The notes beneath the pieces were generated by a model that did no database searches, was not told the DNA's origin, and saw only the letters and a program-made list of their open reading frames with translations. This document shows, piece by piece, positions 39,101-48,004 of a stretch of 64,000 nt of DNA. Within the stretch, counting starts at the first letter, position 1; each line of letters opens with the position of its first letter. Both the position numbers and the translations under genes were made by a program. The stretch comes from Acidobacteriota bacterium (lineage in GTDB: Bacteria > Acidobacteriota > Blastocatellia > RBC074), in the NCBI GenBank assembly GCA_016710075.1, contig JADJLO010000043.1:219239-283238 (forward strand), read 5' to 3'.

Positions 39101-39613
39101 GTCAAGCTGCCCTGGGGCATCAATGCCAGCCTGATTGCCACTTATGAAAGCGGAGCTCCGCTGTCTGCCGTTCTTCCAGGTACGACAAACAGCGACCTCA
39201 ATGGTGATGGAACCAATAACGATTTCCTGCCGGGCGTCGGCTGGAATCAGCTCAATCGCGATATCGGGCAATCTGATTTGATCAATCTGGTTAAACAATT
39301 CAATCAGAACTTCGCCGGCAAGAACGCTCCTCGTGGAGGACAGTTCCCGACGATTACACTGCCTTCCAGCTTTGGCTTCAGTGATTCGTTCCAGTCTCAC
39401 GATATTCGCGTTTCCAAGGAATTCAACATCATCAAGGAGCGCCTCAAACTGGAAATCATCGGAGAGGTCTTCAACCTTTTCAATATTTCCAACAAAGGCG
39501 GCTTCAGTGGATTGCTCGACGCCGGATTCGGACAAGCTACAAGCAAATCCAATCCGATCCTCGGCGTCGGCGGCCCACGGATCTTCCAGATCGGCGGCAG
39601 AGTTAAGTTCTAG
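36179..39613 (+). CDS. Oar-like TonB-dependent receptor 2
   Basis: A 1,144-aa outer-membrane receptor: signal peptide (ending near SFSQVP), carboxypeptidase-regulatory-like domain (GGVADPSKAVIAGATVVV), plug with IDGLPLNGRNFLQLASLEPGV and a large barrel ending RVKF. The ATG at 36,179 is preferred over one eight codons upstream because AGGAGG lies 4 nt before it. It is related to the receptor at 18,703 in architecture, but the barrels are different, so the substrates probably differ. An inverted repeat follows its stop. Confidence 0.9.
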   Translation: MKHSVSRLLSLVFTIFLMLAVVSIVSFSQVPTGAIRGGVADPSKAVIAGATVVVRNRATGFERTVTTDSDGEFVISNLQPGEYELKVTMKGFKSSLSAVSVQVGDTVHPEIALQIGETSETVVVTGDTAAVVNPSDFKVDGVISRQKIDGLPLNGRNFLQLASLEPGVKVSTGNPGEYNNLFNVSIGGGDSSLTRLTVDGGNIVDPVTGSAAQNFSVETVQEFQISSFNFDLSTGVTSVGAVNIISRTGSNDFHGNAFIYYRDNNMAAYPTLNRVPNNPDPFFRRLQAGFSLGGPIIKDKLVWFTNLERLNQTSAYSTIHTGVPVVSQFDTVTSSPYRGWLYNLRLDYTINSKHSTFLRYSSDTNQVFAPVSQNVLPSNWRTNKNNVYQAQAGWTASLRSNLVNQLTFNYQYIGNKSLIPTSADCVACIGLGGPQIRVNNSSFIIGNNTDAPQNRSLFRYETSDNLTWTVGKHTLQTGFNWEKDFGQGGWSFVDPAVVVAHDPRDVIAINGAIDALAAGLGLPAGNPVGDQLRGFFGPAAPALKISLPAAFTTPGAKITNNDLLQLPVAFIIRGLGDGSQPPPFNADFARKIGRYRAYGQDTWQIGKGLTLKYGLSWVYEDKLWNHDLKKSSLFAGTALYGTGAPNPRDKNNFAPSVGFAWNVNRNDKTVIRGGFSMAYDTSLFVNRLTERAILAPVGNGRIIAPGDFFQNSIPFAQLPASFYQALPAVAQQLQAAAAGFPANDPTRAQLLTLASIVPGFALLNPALGARLSAATLQVLPTKMTAAQALQIVSQQGSLIQSQFNQLAAAGVIGADFFKTVSNTSVVIDPNIKIPYSMTYSIGVQREVPGNMMLSADFVWRRYLHTFFQRDRALWNRSSSFGGPVIRACSEAEATNPTVRCLNGPFEVLEGSGRSDYRALLVKLNKRFAERYQFTASYSFSSQKGFDLTRDISNAFAFPGYQGGDRRHNFVFSGLVKLPWGINASLIATYESGAPLSAVLPGTTNSDLNGDGTNNDFLPGVGWNQLNRDIGQSDLINLVKQFNQNFAGKNAPRGGQFPTITLPSSFGFSDSFQSHDIRVSKEFNIIKERLKLEIIGEVFNLFNISNKGGFSGLLDAGFGQATSKSNPILGVGGPRIFQIGGRVKF

Positions 39614-39640
39614 ACCGCCATTTGCCGGATTCTTTAACCT

Positions 39641-39696
39641 GAATGAGTAACAGGCGATTTTTTCGAGCTCTACAGGATTTCGCCTGTTACTCATTC
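39641..39696. repeat. 17-bp perfect inverted repeat after TonB receptor 2
   Basis: GAATGAGTAACAGGCGA and its exact complement are separated by 22 nt, starting 27 nt after the receptor stop. It may end transcription, but no T-run follows. Confidence 0.7.
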
Positions 39697-39724
39697 AAAC
39701 AGAAAACACCCAGGAGAGGCAGCT

Positions 39725-40188
39725 ATGCCAATGACTGAGTTTGAAAATATCGAGAATTACGAGGAATGGTCGGCAAAGAGGTTGGAGTCGGAGACTGGTT
39801 CGAAGTCTCCCAGGAGCGAATCAACAAATTCGCGGATGCCACCGGAGATCACCAGTGGATTCATATCGACGTTGAAAGAGCAAAAGTAGAATCACCTTAT
39901 AAAAGCACAATTGCCCACGGGTTTTTAACCCTTTCGCTGATGAGCGACCTCGTCTCGCAGACCGTCAGTTTCCGGAAACCGGCCAAAATGGGAATCAACT
40001 ATGGGCTCAATAAAGTCCGGTTTACCGACGCAGTGCCCGCCGGATCTCGCATCCGCACCCGGGTCACGCTGAATAATCTCGAAGATATCCCCGGAGGATT
40101 TCAATTAACCTGGGGAGTTACGGTCGAACGCGAAGGCTCCGAAAAGCCCTGCCTCGTAGCAGAATGGCTGGGCCGGAGATATGAATAG
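39725..40188 (+). CDS. MaoC-family (R)-specific enoyl-CoA hydratase, N-terminal frameshift
   Basis: Single-hotdog MaoC dehydratase of about 154 aa. The catalytic block is FADATGDHQWIHID, with the Asp-His pair. Family members start MTEFE.IE.YE...GKEVG; exactly that start (MPMTEFENIENYEE) lies at 39,725 in another frame, and a single missing A in GAGGAATGG near 39,765 joins them. AGGAGAGG precedes it. It hydrates trans-2-enoyl-CoA to 3-hydroxyacyl-CoA and sits upstream of the acyl-CoA dehydrogenase. Confidence 0.85.
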
Positions 40189-40198
40189 TAAAATCAGA

Positions 40199-40318
40199 CT
40201 TTAAAGTTTAAGGTTTAAAGTTTAAAGAGATAATGCCGGTTGCCAGTAAGTCCAGTGATTAATAACCCCTGGCCAAACGACAACAGCACTTTAAACTTTA
40301 AACCTTAAACTTTAAACT
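40199..40318. repeat. Inverted-repeat element with TTTAAAG-heptad arms, copy B
   Basis: Heptad arms at 40,199-40,227 and 40,289-40,318 are inverted copies with the same internal variant heptad (TTTAAGG). Interior GACAAC next to the right arm matches copy A at 3,491 in inverse orientation. It lies between the MaoC gene and the acyl-CoA dehydrogenase. Confidence 0.8.
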
Positions 40319-40377
40319 CCTTATGTAGTCGTTCAAAATACCAAAATACCTTTTTATCAGCAAAGGAAATTATTTAT

Positions 40378-41547
40378 ATGAGTTCAGTAGACATCGATTT
40401 TTTAAGACTTGAAAATGAGTTATCGGATGAAGAGAAGCTGGTGCAGCAGACGGTTCGAACCTTCGTTCAGGAGAAGGTGAAACCGATCATCGCCGAGTGT
40501 TACGAGCAGGCGAGATTTCCGATGGATCTCGTGAAAGATATGGCGGATCTTGGGCTTTTCGGCGCCAATCTTCCCGAAAAATACGGCTGTGCGGGCGTCA
40601 ATAACGTCGCCTATGGCCTGATTACTCAGGAGCTGGAAGCGGGGGATTCCGGAATCCGCAGCTTTGCCTCAGTCCAGGGCGGATTGTGCATGTATCCGAT
40701 CTACCAGTTTGGCAGCGAGGAACAAAGACTGAAGTATCTGCCGGGAATGGCTGCCGGGAAGATCATAGGATGTTTTGGCTTGACCGAGCCGAACTCCGGA
40801 TCGGATCCGGGAAGCATGCGCACCAGAGCCAAAAAAGTGAAAGATGGATGGGTGATCAACGGGGCCAAAGCATGGATCACCAATGGGACGATCGCCGATA
40901 TCGCAATCGTCTGGGCGAAAGACGATGAAGACGTGGTTCGCGGCTTCATTGTCGAGAAGGGAACTAAGGGATTCACAGCCCCTGAAGTTCATCATAAACT
41001 CAGTCTTCGGGCCTCTGTCACATCGGAACTGGTTTTTGAAGATTGCCTGATCCCGGAGGAGAACATTCTGCCGGGAAGCAAGGGGCTCAAAAGCCCGTTG
41101 ATGTGCCTGACGCAGGCTCGTTACGGAATCGCCTGGGGAGCAATCGGCGCCGCTACCGATTGTTTCGAAAGCGCTGTGACATACGCCAGACAACGCATAC
41201 AGTTTAACCGCCCGATCGCAGGCTTTCAGCTGACTCAGGAAAAACTGGTCAAAATGTTTACCGAAATCACCAAGGCCCAATTGCTCTGCCTGCGTCTTGG
41301 AAGAATGAAAGATGCGGGTATCCTCGAACCTGCTCATGTCTCGATGGCGAAGATGAACAATGTTGCCATGGCTCTGGATATCGCCCGCAGCGCACGCAGC
41401 ATTCTCGGAGGCAACGGTATCACCGGTGACTATCCAATGATGAGGCACATGTGCAACCTTGAATCCGTCTTTACCTACGAAGGCACCAACGAGGTGCACA
41501 TGCTCATTCTGGGCAAACACATCACCGGTCTTGAGGCCTTCACATAG
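40378..41547 (+). CDS. Acyl-CoA dehydrogenase (glutaryl-CoA-dehydrogenase-like)
   Basis: A 389-aa FAD enzyme introducing the alpha,beta double bond into acyl-CoA. FGLTEPNSGSDPGSM and WITNGTIADIAIVWAK are FAD-binding blocks; FTYEGTNEVHMLILG is the C-terminal region holding the catalytic Glu; ILGGNGITGDYPMMRH is typical of the glutaryl-CoA/isobutyryl group. Electrons would pass to ETF. With the upstream MaoC hydratase it forms two steps of a beta-oxidation cycle. Confidence 0.9.
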   Translation: MSSVDIDFLRLENELSDEEKLVQQTVRTFVQEKVKPIIAECYEQARFPMDLVKDMADLGLFGANLPEKYGCAGVNNVAYGLITQELEAGDSGIRSFASVQGGLCMYPIYQFGSEEQRLKYLPGMAAGKIIGCFGLTEPNSGSDPGSMRTRAKKVKDGWVINGAKAWITNGTIADIAIVWAKDDEDVVRGFIVEKGTKGFTAPEVHHKLSLRASVTSELVFEDCLIPEENILPGSKGLKSPLMCLTQARYGIAWGAIGAATDCFESAVTYARQRIQFNRPIAGFQLTQEKLVKMFTEITKAQLLCLRLGRMKDAGILEPAHVSMAKMNNVAMALDIARSARSILGGNGITGDYPMMRHMCNLESVFTYEGTNEVHMLILGKHITGLEAFT

Positions 41548-41974
41548 ACAAAAGAGTTCAAAGTTTAAAGTTTAAAGAAGACCCATCATTTGCCAAATGA
41601 TAAAGATTTGCTCAAGATGATTTTAATTTAAATAGCGGGGGCCGGCCCGGGGGGGCGGGCCCCAACCCCGGGGGCGAAAAAAAAAAAACGAACACCCCAG
41701 AAAAGAAGAAAGAAGAAGGGGGAACCAAAATTTGATTTTATTTTTTAAAGGGCCGCCAAGAGGGGGAAAGAATTGTTGTTATATTTTTTGGGGGTTTTTT
41801 TGTGTGGGGGGGCGGGGGGGCCCGGGGGGAGGGGTGTCGGCGACCGGCTGGGGTGTGGCTGCCAAATCAAGATCGAGAATCTCCGGCGTAACATCAGTAA
41901 TATATATTCTGGCAACTCACCCTTAAACTTTAAACTTTAAACTTTCCAATATTGAGCAGGACGACAACCACTCA
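41548..41974. other. Intergenic region: heptad inverted repeat (copy C) filled with low-quality sequence
   Basis: TTTAAAG-heptad arms at 41,556-41,578 and 41,922-41,946 mark a third copy of the element seen at 3,491 and 40,199. Between them, about 41,634-41,850 is inflated G, A and T homopolymers with no coding potential, probably failed base calling. An ATCATTTGCCAAATGAT palindrome lies just inside the left arm. Confidence 0.7.
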
Positions 41975-42424
41975 GTGAGCGATGACAAGCAGGAAAAGCG
42001 CCCGCAGAAGATAACATTTTCACCGTTCCCGAAGATGCTCGGGCTCGAAATCATAGAATCCGAACCGGGTCGGGCATTGATCAGGCTCCCATTCACAGAG
42101 GATCTGCTGCAGTTGCACGGCCAGATACATGGCGGTGCACTATTCGCGCTGGCCGATACGGCGTCAGGGCGGGCGGCGAATCTTGCGGTCGGGCAGGGTT
42201 TCAGATGCGTTACCCTGGAGATGAAGATCAATTACATTTCATCTGTGAATAATCAATCGTGTCTGGCAGAGGCCCGGGTTATCCATCAGGGCCGGACGAG
42301 TATGGTTGTCGAATCTGAGATCAAAACCGAATCGGGAAAACTTGTGGCAAAGACACTCGCAACATTTATCGTGCTTAAGCACGAACCGCACAGGGATCGA
42401 GTAAACGAGCAGAAATCCGAATGA
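41975..42424 (+). CDS. PaaI-like hotdog thioesterase
   Basis: A 149-aa hotdog-fold protein that hydrolyses acyl-CoA thioesters. The family block LQLHGQIHGGALFALADTASG includes the HGG region and the catalytic Asp. It starts at GTG and overlaps the next gene by 4 nt (ATGA), so it is the first gene of the P-type ATPase/HflK operon. The acyl substrate is unknown. Why a thioesterase is coupled to a metal pump is not obvious. Confidence 0.85.
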   Translation: MSDDKQEKRPQKITFSPFPKMLGLEIIESEPGRALIRLPFTEDLLQLHGQIHGGALFALADTASGRAANLAVGQGFRCVTLEMKINYISSVNNQSCLAEARVIHQGRTSMVVESEIKTESGKLVAKTLATFIVLKHEPHRDRVNEQKSE

Positions 42425-45400
42425 CAGGCATTTTACATATCACATACGGCAACTTCTCCGAGGCGCGCTCCGGAAGATGGATAGCATATGTCGGGTTCAC
42501 CGCGGCCGTCGGGCTTCTTTTGTTGCTCAACTGGACTGGCGTATTCAAAACCGTCTTCGGGATAGACACCGCGATTTTGATCACGTTGATCGGCGGGTAC
42601 AGGATCTATTACAACTCGATCTCCGCGCTGTTCGAGAGGCGGATTATTGCCGAAATCGCCATCTTCATAGCGATCATCGCGGCGCTTGCCATTGGAGAAT
42701 ATCTGGCTGCCGCGGAAGCCGTATTCATCATGCTGGTGGGTGAAGGGTTGGAGGAGTATGCCTCAAGGAGAACCCGTTCGGCGATTGGGAAGCTGACTGA
42801 TCTGACGCCCGCCAGAGCCCGACTTAAGACCGGGGATCAGGAACGAGATGTGCCGATTGGTGAAATAAAACCATCGGACATCGTCATTGTCAGGCCGGGC
42901 GAGCGCATCCCCGTTGACGGAGAAATCAGGCACGGCAATTCATCTATCAACGAAGCGCCGATCACCGGCGAATCGATACCTGCTGATAAAGGTCCCGGCG
43001 ATCTGGTTTATGCGGGAAGTATCAACACTGCCGGTGCACTGGAAATTCGCACCACGGCAGTTGGCTCAGACACGACAGTCTCGAAGATCATTGCCCTGAT
43101 CGAAGATGCCGAACATGCTCGCCGACCGTTATGCCAGATACTTCCTTCCGGTGCTGCTGCTGGTTGCGGGGAACATGGTACTTCACAGGCGAACTTGTCA
43201 GGACGGTTGCGGTCCTGCTGGTCGCTTGTCCGTGCGCCTTGATCTCGCCACGCCTGCGGCAGTGGTCGCCGCCATAGGCCGCCTTGCCCGTGACGGAGTC
43301 CTCGTCAAAAGCGGCCTTGCCCTGGAATCAATGGCCACGGTCGACCTCATGGTGTTTGACAAGACCGGCACGATCACCGAAGGACATCCGGTCATCACAA
43401 AGGTGACATCGCTCAACGGGATGTCCGAAAACGAGCTGCTGCGCACTGCAGCCACGGCCGAACAACGTTCGGAACACGTCATTGCACATTTGATCACACG
43501 TGAGGCTCAGATTCGCGGCTTTGCCATATCCCCGGTTGATGAGTTCAAGTTCGATCCGGGGCTTGGCGTCGAAGCCCGGACCAGCGGAAACAGCGTCATT
43601 GTCGGAAACAGAAGGCTGCTCGAATCGAGGAATATCGCGATTTCGAGCGCTGCCGATGCAGTTCTTTCAGATCTTGAGACTGAAGGTCAAAGCAATGTTC
43701 TGATAGCCGCGAACGGCACATTCCAGGGAATCATCAGCATCAGGGATTCGATCCGGCCCTCAACCGGCAAGGCGATACACAAACTGCGTCATTCCGGAAT
43801 CGATCGCATGGTTATGCTCACCGGCGACCGCGATCATATTGCCGCAAGTATCGCAAGACAGGCGGGTCTGGACGAAACCCATTCTGAATTGCTGCCGCAG
43901 CAGAAAGTCGAGCTGCTGGAAAAATTCAAAAGAAGCGGACGGCGCGTGGCCATGGTCGGCGACGGAATCAACGATGCTCCGGCACTGGCTGCTGCCGACG
44001 TCGGCATTGCCATGGGCGTTTCCGGAACAGACATCACCATTGAAGAAGCGGATGTCGTCCTGATGAACGACAGGCTCGAACGGCTGCCGCTGCTGATCGA
44101 TGTCAGCAAAGCGACACTCAAGGTCATCAGCCAGAATATCTGGGGCTTTGCCTTTGGGGTCAATGTGGTTTCAATTCTGGCCGCATCGTTTGGAATCATC
44201 GGGCCGGCCGCGGCCGCCGCGGCTCATCAGGTTTCGGCCCTGCTCGTCGTCCTCAACTCCCTGCGATTGCTGGCATACGGACGATTCAAGGAAAGCTCGC
44301 CGGTAAAAATAGCCGCACAATTCAGGCATCAGGCCGAACATTATATCTCGCACCATCTGCCCGGCGTCAGCCTTGCTGCAATGATCGGTAATGCCTCGCA
44401 TCGTTTTGAACACTGGTATTCCCATCACAAGAGTGAGCTGCTGAGAAGAGCCGCCATTGGCTTTTTTCTTCTTTACGTTCTGAGCGGGATCACAATGGTC
44501 GGACCTGATGAAACGGCGGTCGTCAAACGCTTCGGCCGACGGGCCTCATCGGCGCTCGGGCCAGGTCTACACTATCAGTTGCCGTGGCCTGTCGATGAGA
44601 TTCTAAGAGTGAAACCGCGTCAGATTCAGATCGTGGAAATCGGCTTCAGGACTTTGCAGGCCGGCAGTGATCCGGCAGCCGATTCCACCGGCGAGCCGGC
44701 CGCTTATGAATGGAATCTGCAGCACCGCAGCGGCAGATACGAGAAGAAATCCGATGAATCGCTCATGCTCACAGGCGATGAGAATCTTATTGAGGTAAAT
44801 ACCGTCATTCAGTATTCGATAAGCTCGCCTGAAAAGTATCTCTTCTCCTCGACCGATCCGTCGAACCTCGTGCGGGTTGCCGCCGAATCGGGTTTGAGGC
44901 ATCTCATAGGGCAATCGAGCCTTGAATCAGTCCTGACGACCGATAGAGAAAAGATCCAGTCGCTGCTCAAAGATCAAATCCAGAGCAATCTGAATTCATA
45001 CGAGAGCGGGGTCAACATAGTCGCTGTCCAGCTTCAGGATGTTCACCCTTCAATCGAGGTGGTCGATTCCTTCAGGAACGTTTCGAGCGCATTCGAAGAA
45101 AAGAGCAAATTGATAAACGAAGCCGAGGCATACAGAAATGAGCAGCTCGCACTTGCCGGCGGCCAGGCTCTTGCCCGCCTTGCCGAAGCCGCAGGGTATA
45201 CGGCCAATCGCTCAAACAGGGCTGCCGGCGATGCCGGAAGATTCAACCAGGCCGTTGAGGCCTTCAAGCTCTCGCCCAATGTGACAGAGACACGGCTTTA
45301 CCTCGAAACCATTGAGCAGGTTCTCGCAGGAAAGAAAAAGCTCATCATCGATTCATCGAAATTCGGGAAGAGACAGGTTTTGTTCGTCGATCCGCAGGGA

Positions 45401-45448
45401 TCCCTGATTGATCCCGCCAGAATTGCCGGTCAGGCGGGGAACCAGTGA
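42421..45448 (+). CDS. P1B-type metal ATPase fused to HflK (SPFH domain), local frameshifts
   Basis: About 1,000 aa. The N-terminal ~620 residues form a P1B ATPase without an HMA domain: actuator motif ITGES, transmembrane LLVACPCALI (CPC at 43,227-43,235), phosphorylation site FDKTGTITEG, hinge MVGDGINDAPAL and last helices with HQVSALLVVLNSLRLL. A His-rich linker follows (HYISHHL to FEHWYSHHKSE). The rest is a complete HflK: TM helix, MVGPDETAVVKRFG, LHYQLPWPVDE, LTGDENLIEV and a coiled coil. Three frameshifts sit between 43,120 and 43,245; the ATPase-HflK junction itself is in one unbroken frame. It would move Zn, Cu or a similar ion and sit in an SPFH membrane ring. Confidence 0.8.
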
Positions 45449-45462
45449 CGACGAAAAAAGAA

Positions 45463-45520
45463 GATTACGAAACAGACGAAATGAAACAAGAGGAAAAGTT
45501 TCGCCTGTTTCGCATTCTTC
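45463..45520. repeat. Short degenerate copy of the GATTACGAAACAGACG hairpin family
   Basis: GATTACGAAACAGACGAAAT and the partial complement TTTCGCCTGTTTCG flank a short loop, matching the outer ends of the elements at 5,396 and 23,998. It lies inside the operon, between the ATPase-HflK fusion and HflC. A further 5' fragment (GATTACGAAAC) is at about 47,963. Confidence 0.55.
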
Positions 45521-45566
45521 TTCCGATCCAATAATCAGTTCATTCAATTGAAAAGCGACACGGTTT

Positions 45567-46454
45567 ATGACTCAACGAACTCGAAAAATACTATCAATCA
45601 CGTCTCTGATCATTGTCTGCGCCGTGATAATCCTGCGCACTTTTTTCACGGTCGATGAAACCCGGTACATTATTGTCACTCAGTTTGGAAAGCCGGTAAG
45701 AACCATTGCCGGGGCGGGGCTGAAGATCAAGTGGCCCTGGCAGAGCCTGATTGCGTTCGAGAAACGGCTGATGGTCTATAATCCGAAGCCATCGGAATTT
45801 CTCACCCGGGATAAAAAGAACATCATCGTCGACAATGATGTTCGCTGGCGCATCGCTGATCCGAATAAATTCCTGCAGACGGTCAGTGACCTGACCGGAG
45901 CCGAAATGCGCCTGCACGATACCGTCTGGGCCTCAGCCGCTGCGATGATCGGAAATACCGATCTCTCGGCTATCGTTTCAACCAAACCTGAAGACGTTAA
46001 AATGCCGGTCGTCATGGGCCAGGTGACCGAGCAGTGCCGGGCAAGAGCGCTTGAACAATATGGAATCGATATCGTCGATGTTCGCATGAAGCGGCTCAAC
46101 CTGCCTACTCAGAACCGCGAGAGCGTCTTCGCCCGCATGCGCGCCGAACGCGAAAGGATTGCCCGACAGTATCGCGCCGAGGGCGAAGCCGAAGCCCTCA
46201 AGATCAGGGCTGAAGCCGACAGGGAGAAGTCGAGGATCCTGTCAGAAGCCTACATGGAAGCCGAAAAGATCCGAGGCGACGGTGACGCCCAGTCCACCAA
46301 AACCTATGCCCAGGCTTATTCACGCGATCCGCGGTTTTATAAGCTCGTCAGGACTCTGGAAGCTTACAAGAAAGTCATAGATCCCAATACCACGGCGATT
46401 CTCTCATCAGACTCCGAGCTGTTGAAGCTCCTGACACAGGGCAGGCAGAAATGA
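45567..46454 (+). CDS. hflC: HflC-like SPFH/Band 7 protein
   Basis: A 295-aa HflC homologue: N-terminal membrane anchor, VDETRYIIVTQFGKPVRTI, LKIKWPWQSL, then a coiled coil RAERERIARQYRAEGEAEAL that is hallmark HflC sequence. In known bacteria HflK and HflC form a large cage around the FtsH protease. Here it is placed between two HflK-type proteins. It overlaps the second HflK by 4 nt (ATGA). Confidence 0.9.
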   Translation: MTQRTRKILSITSLIIVCAVIILRTFFTVDETRYIIVTQFGKPVRTIAGAGLKIKWPWQSLIAFEKRLMVYNPKPSEFLTRDKKNIIVDNDVRWRIADPNKFLQTVSDLTGAEMRLHDTVWASAAAMIGNTDLSAIVSTKPEDVKMPVVMGQVTEQCRARALEQYGIDIVDVRMKRLNLPTQNRESVFARMRAERERIARQYRAEGEAEALKIRAEADREKSRILSEAYMEAEKIRGDGDAQSTKTYAQAYSRDPRFYKLVRTLEAYKKVIDPNTTAILSSDSELLKLLTQGRQK

Positions 46455-47464
46455 ACTCTATTTTCGGACATCATCATGATCATGATCACGACCATGATCA
46501 CGGCCACGATCACGAGCATGAGCATTCGCACTTCAAATTCGGCTGGCCATCTATCGGCAGGCATCGCAGAACGATTCTGTGGGCGCTTCCGATACTCTAT
46601 CTGCTCTCCGGCATCTATTTCATAGCTCCTGAGCAGCAGGGTGTGGTCACGAGGTTCGGAAGAGTGGTCGAAAAAGGAGTGCCGCCGGGTGTTCATTTTC
46701 ATCTGCCGTGGCCGGTTGAAAGCATCGTCAAACTGAAGGTTCTTGAAACCAAGCGACTGACCATAGGGATCGACATTGCCGATCAGGTTCTAGGACGATC
46801 CGTCAATGAAATCCCGACACAGTATCTGACAGGGGATCAGAACATCATTACAATTCAGATGGCGGTGCAGTATCAGATAAGCGACCCTGCGGCATATCTT
46901 TATCGAGCCCGGGAGATCACCGAACTGGTCAGCAGGGCTGTCGAATCGTCATTTACTCAAACGATATCATCCGAAACGGTGGATGGCCTGCTAACCACAG
47001 GGAAAATCGAAGTCCAGAATGGCACCTTGCTTAAATCGAGGGAGATTCTCGGCAGCTATGGCAGCGGGGTATTCATCAGCTCGATCAACATCGAGAACAT
47101 TACCCCGCCGGTTGAAGTCGCCGACGCTTTTCGCGAAGTGGCAAGCGCCAGAGCCGACAGGGATCGTATCGTCAATGAGTCTCAGGGCTACGCCAATGAT
47201 GCCATCGCCAAGGCCCAGGGCGAAGCCGATAAGCTCTCAAGCGATGCTCAAAGCTACAGGCAGCAGCGTGTCAATGAGTCACAGGGAGACGCCGCTCGCT
47301 TCATCAAACTCTACTCCGAGTACTCAAAAGCACGCGATATCACTGAAAAAAGGCTCTACCTTGAGGCGATGGAAGAGATTCTGCCGAAGGTAAGGAAAGT
47401 AATCATCGATTCCGCAGGTCAGAAGAGCCTGATGGATCTTGGAATTATCCGGCCAAATCCCTGA
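46451..47464 (+). CDS. hflK: HflK-like SPFH protein with His/Asp-rich N-terminus
   Basis: A 337-aa HflK homologue. Residues ~6-27 are alternating His and acidic residues (HHHDHDHDHDHGHDHEHEH), a likely metal-binding tail on the cytoplasmic side. They are followed by a TM helix and the SPFH domain (APEQQGVVTRFGRV, HFHLPWPVES, LTGDQNIITIQMAVQY) and a coiled coil. It lacks the Gly/Gln-rich N-terminus of Escherichia coli HflK. It is a diverged paralogue of the HflK domain fused to the ATPase two genes upstream. The metal-binding tail fits the metal-pump context. Confidence 0.85.
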   Translation: MNSIFGHHHDHDHDHDHGHDHEHEHSHFKFGWPSIGRHRRTILWALPILYLLSGIYFIAPEQQGVVTRFGRVVEKGVPPGVHFHLPWPVESIVKLKVLETKRLTIGIDIADQVLGRSVNEIPTQYLTGDQNIITIQMAVQYQISDPAAYLYRAREITELVSRAVESSFTQTISSETVDGLLTTGKIEVQNGTLLKSREILGSYGSGVFISSINIENITPPVEVADAFREVASARADRDRIVNESQGYANDAIAKAQGEADKLSSDAQSYRQQRVNESQGDAARFIKLYSEYSKARDITEKRLYLEAMEEILPKVRKVIIDSAGQKSLMDLGIIRPNP

Positions 47465-47473
47465 TAACAACAG

Positions 47474-47959
47474 ATGAAACAGAAACTTCCCGCAATTATC
47501 ACGGTTTTTCTGATCGCCGCCGGCGTTTTCTACTTTGCCTTTCGCGGCAGAATTGGCGATGCGATCAAAAGCAGCGGCGTCAGACCTGCAACACCGGAAG
47601 ACGTCATCTGGAAAATGTCGGACGCCTCGCGCGAAGGTAACGTTGCAGCCTATCTCGATTGTTTCACCGGCACGCTCAAACAGAATTTGCAGAAGACAGC
47701 GTCAGATATGGGAGATGCCCGCTTCAGCGAATACCTCAGACGGCTCAACGGCGAGATAACCGGAATCGCAGTGTCGGATCTCGAACAGATCGGAACCGCT
47801 GAAGCAAATCTCAGAGTCGAGTTTGTCTTTCGCAGCAGAAATGAAGTCCAGAAACATCATTTCAGGCTGATCGACGGGGAGTGGAAGATCGACCAGCTCG
47901 ACGGTGCCGAACAGGTGAAGACACTGATCCCCTATGGTTCGGAAATAAATCCGCAGTGA
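47474..47959 (+). CDS. Membrane-anchored small protein, NTF2/DUF4878-like
   Basis: A 161-aa protein with an N-terminal membrane helix (LPAIITVFLIAAGVFYFAF) and an exported alpha+beta domain (EDVIWKMSDASREGNVAAYLDCFTG, then FRLIDGEWKIDQL). The pattern resembles NTF2-like/DUF4878 lipid- or ligand-binding domains, where a helix-rich start precedes a curved sheet. It begins 9 nt after the second HflK and closes the operon, so it may be an accessory subunit. The exact family is uncertain. Confidence 0.6.
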   Translation: MKQKLPAIITVFLIAAGVFYFAFRGRIGDAIKSSGVRPATPEDVIWKMSDASREGNVAAYLDCFTGTLKQNLQKTASDMGDARFSEYLRRLNGEITGIAVSDLEQIGTAEANLRVEFVFRSRNEVQKHHFRLIDGEWKIDQLDGAEQVKTLIPYGSEINPQ

Positions 47960-48004
47960 GTGGATTACGAAACTTCAAACTTATTCTTTACGGAGGTCAT
48001 CATA

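Noticed and set aside
40233..40252. A third TetR-style operator (GCCGGTTGCCAGTAAGTC) before the acyl-CoA dehydrogenase
   Set aside because: Spacing between the half-sites differs from the other two and it lies inside a repeat element, so the match is probably chance.
40669..41520. A long minus-strand ORF of about 280 codons inside the acyl-CoA dehydrogenase
   Set aside because: The plus strand is a complete acyl-CoA dehydrogenase; the reverse ORF has no recognisable domain and follows from codon bias.
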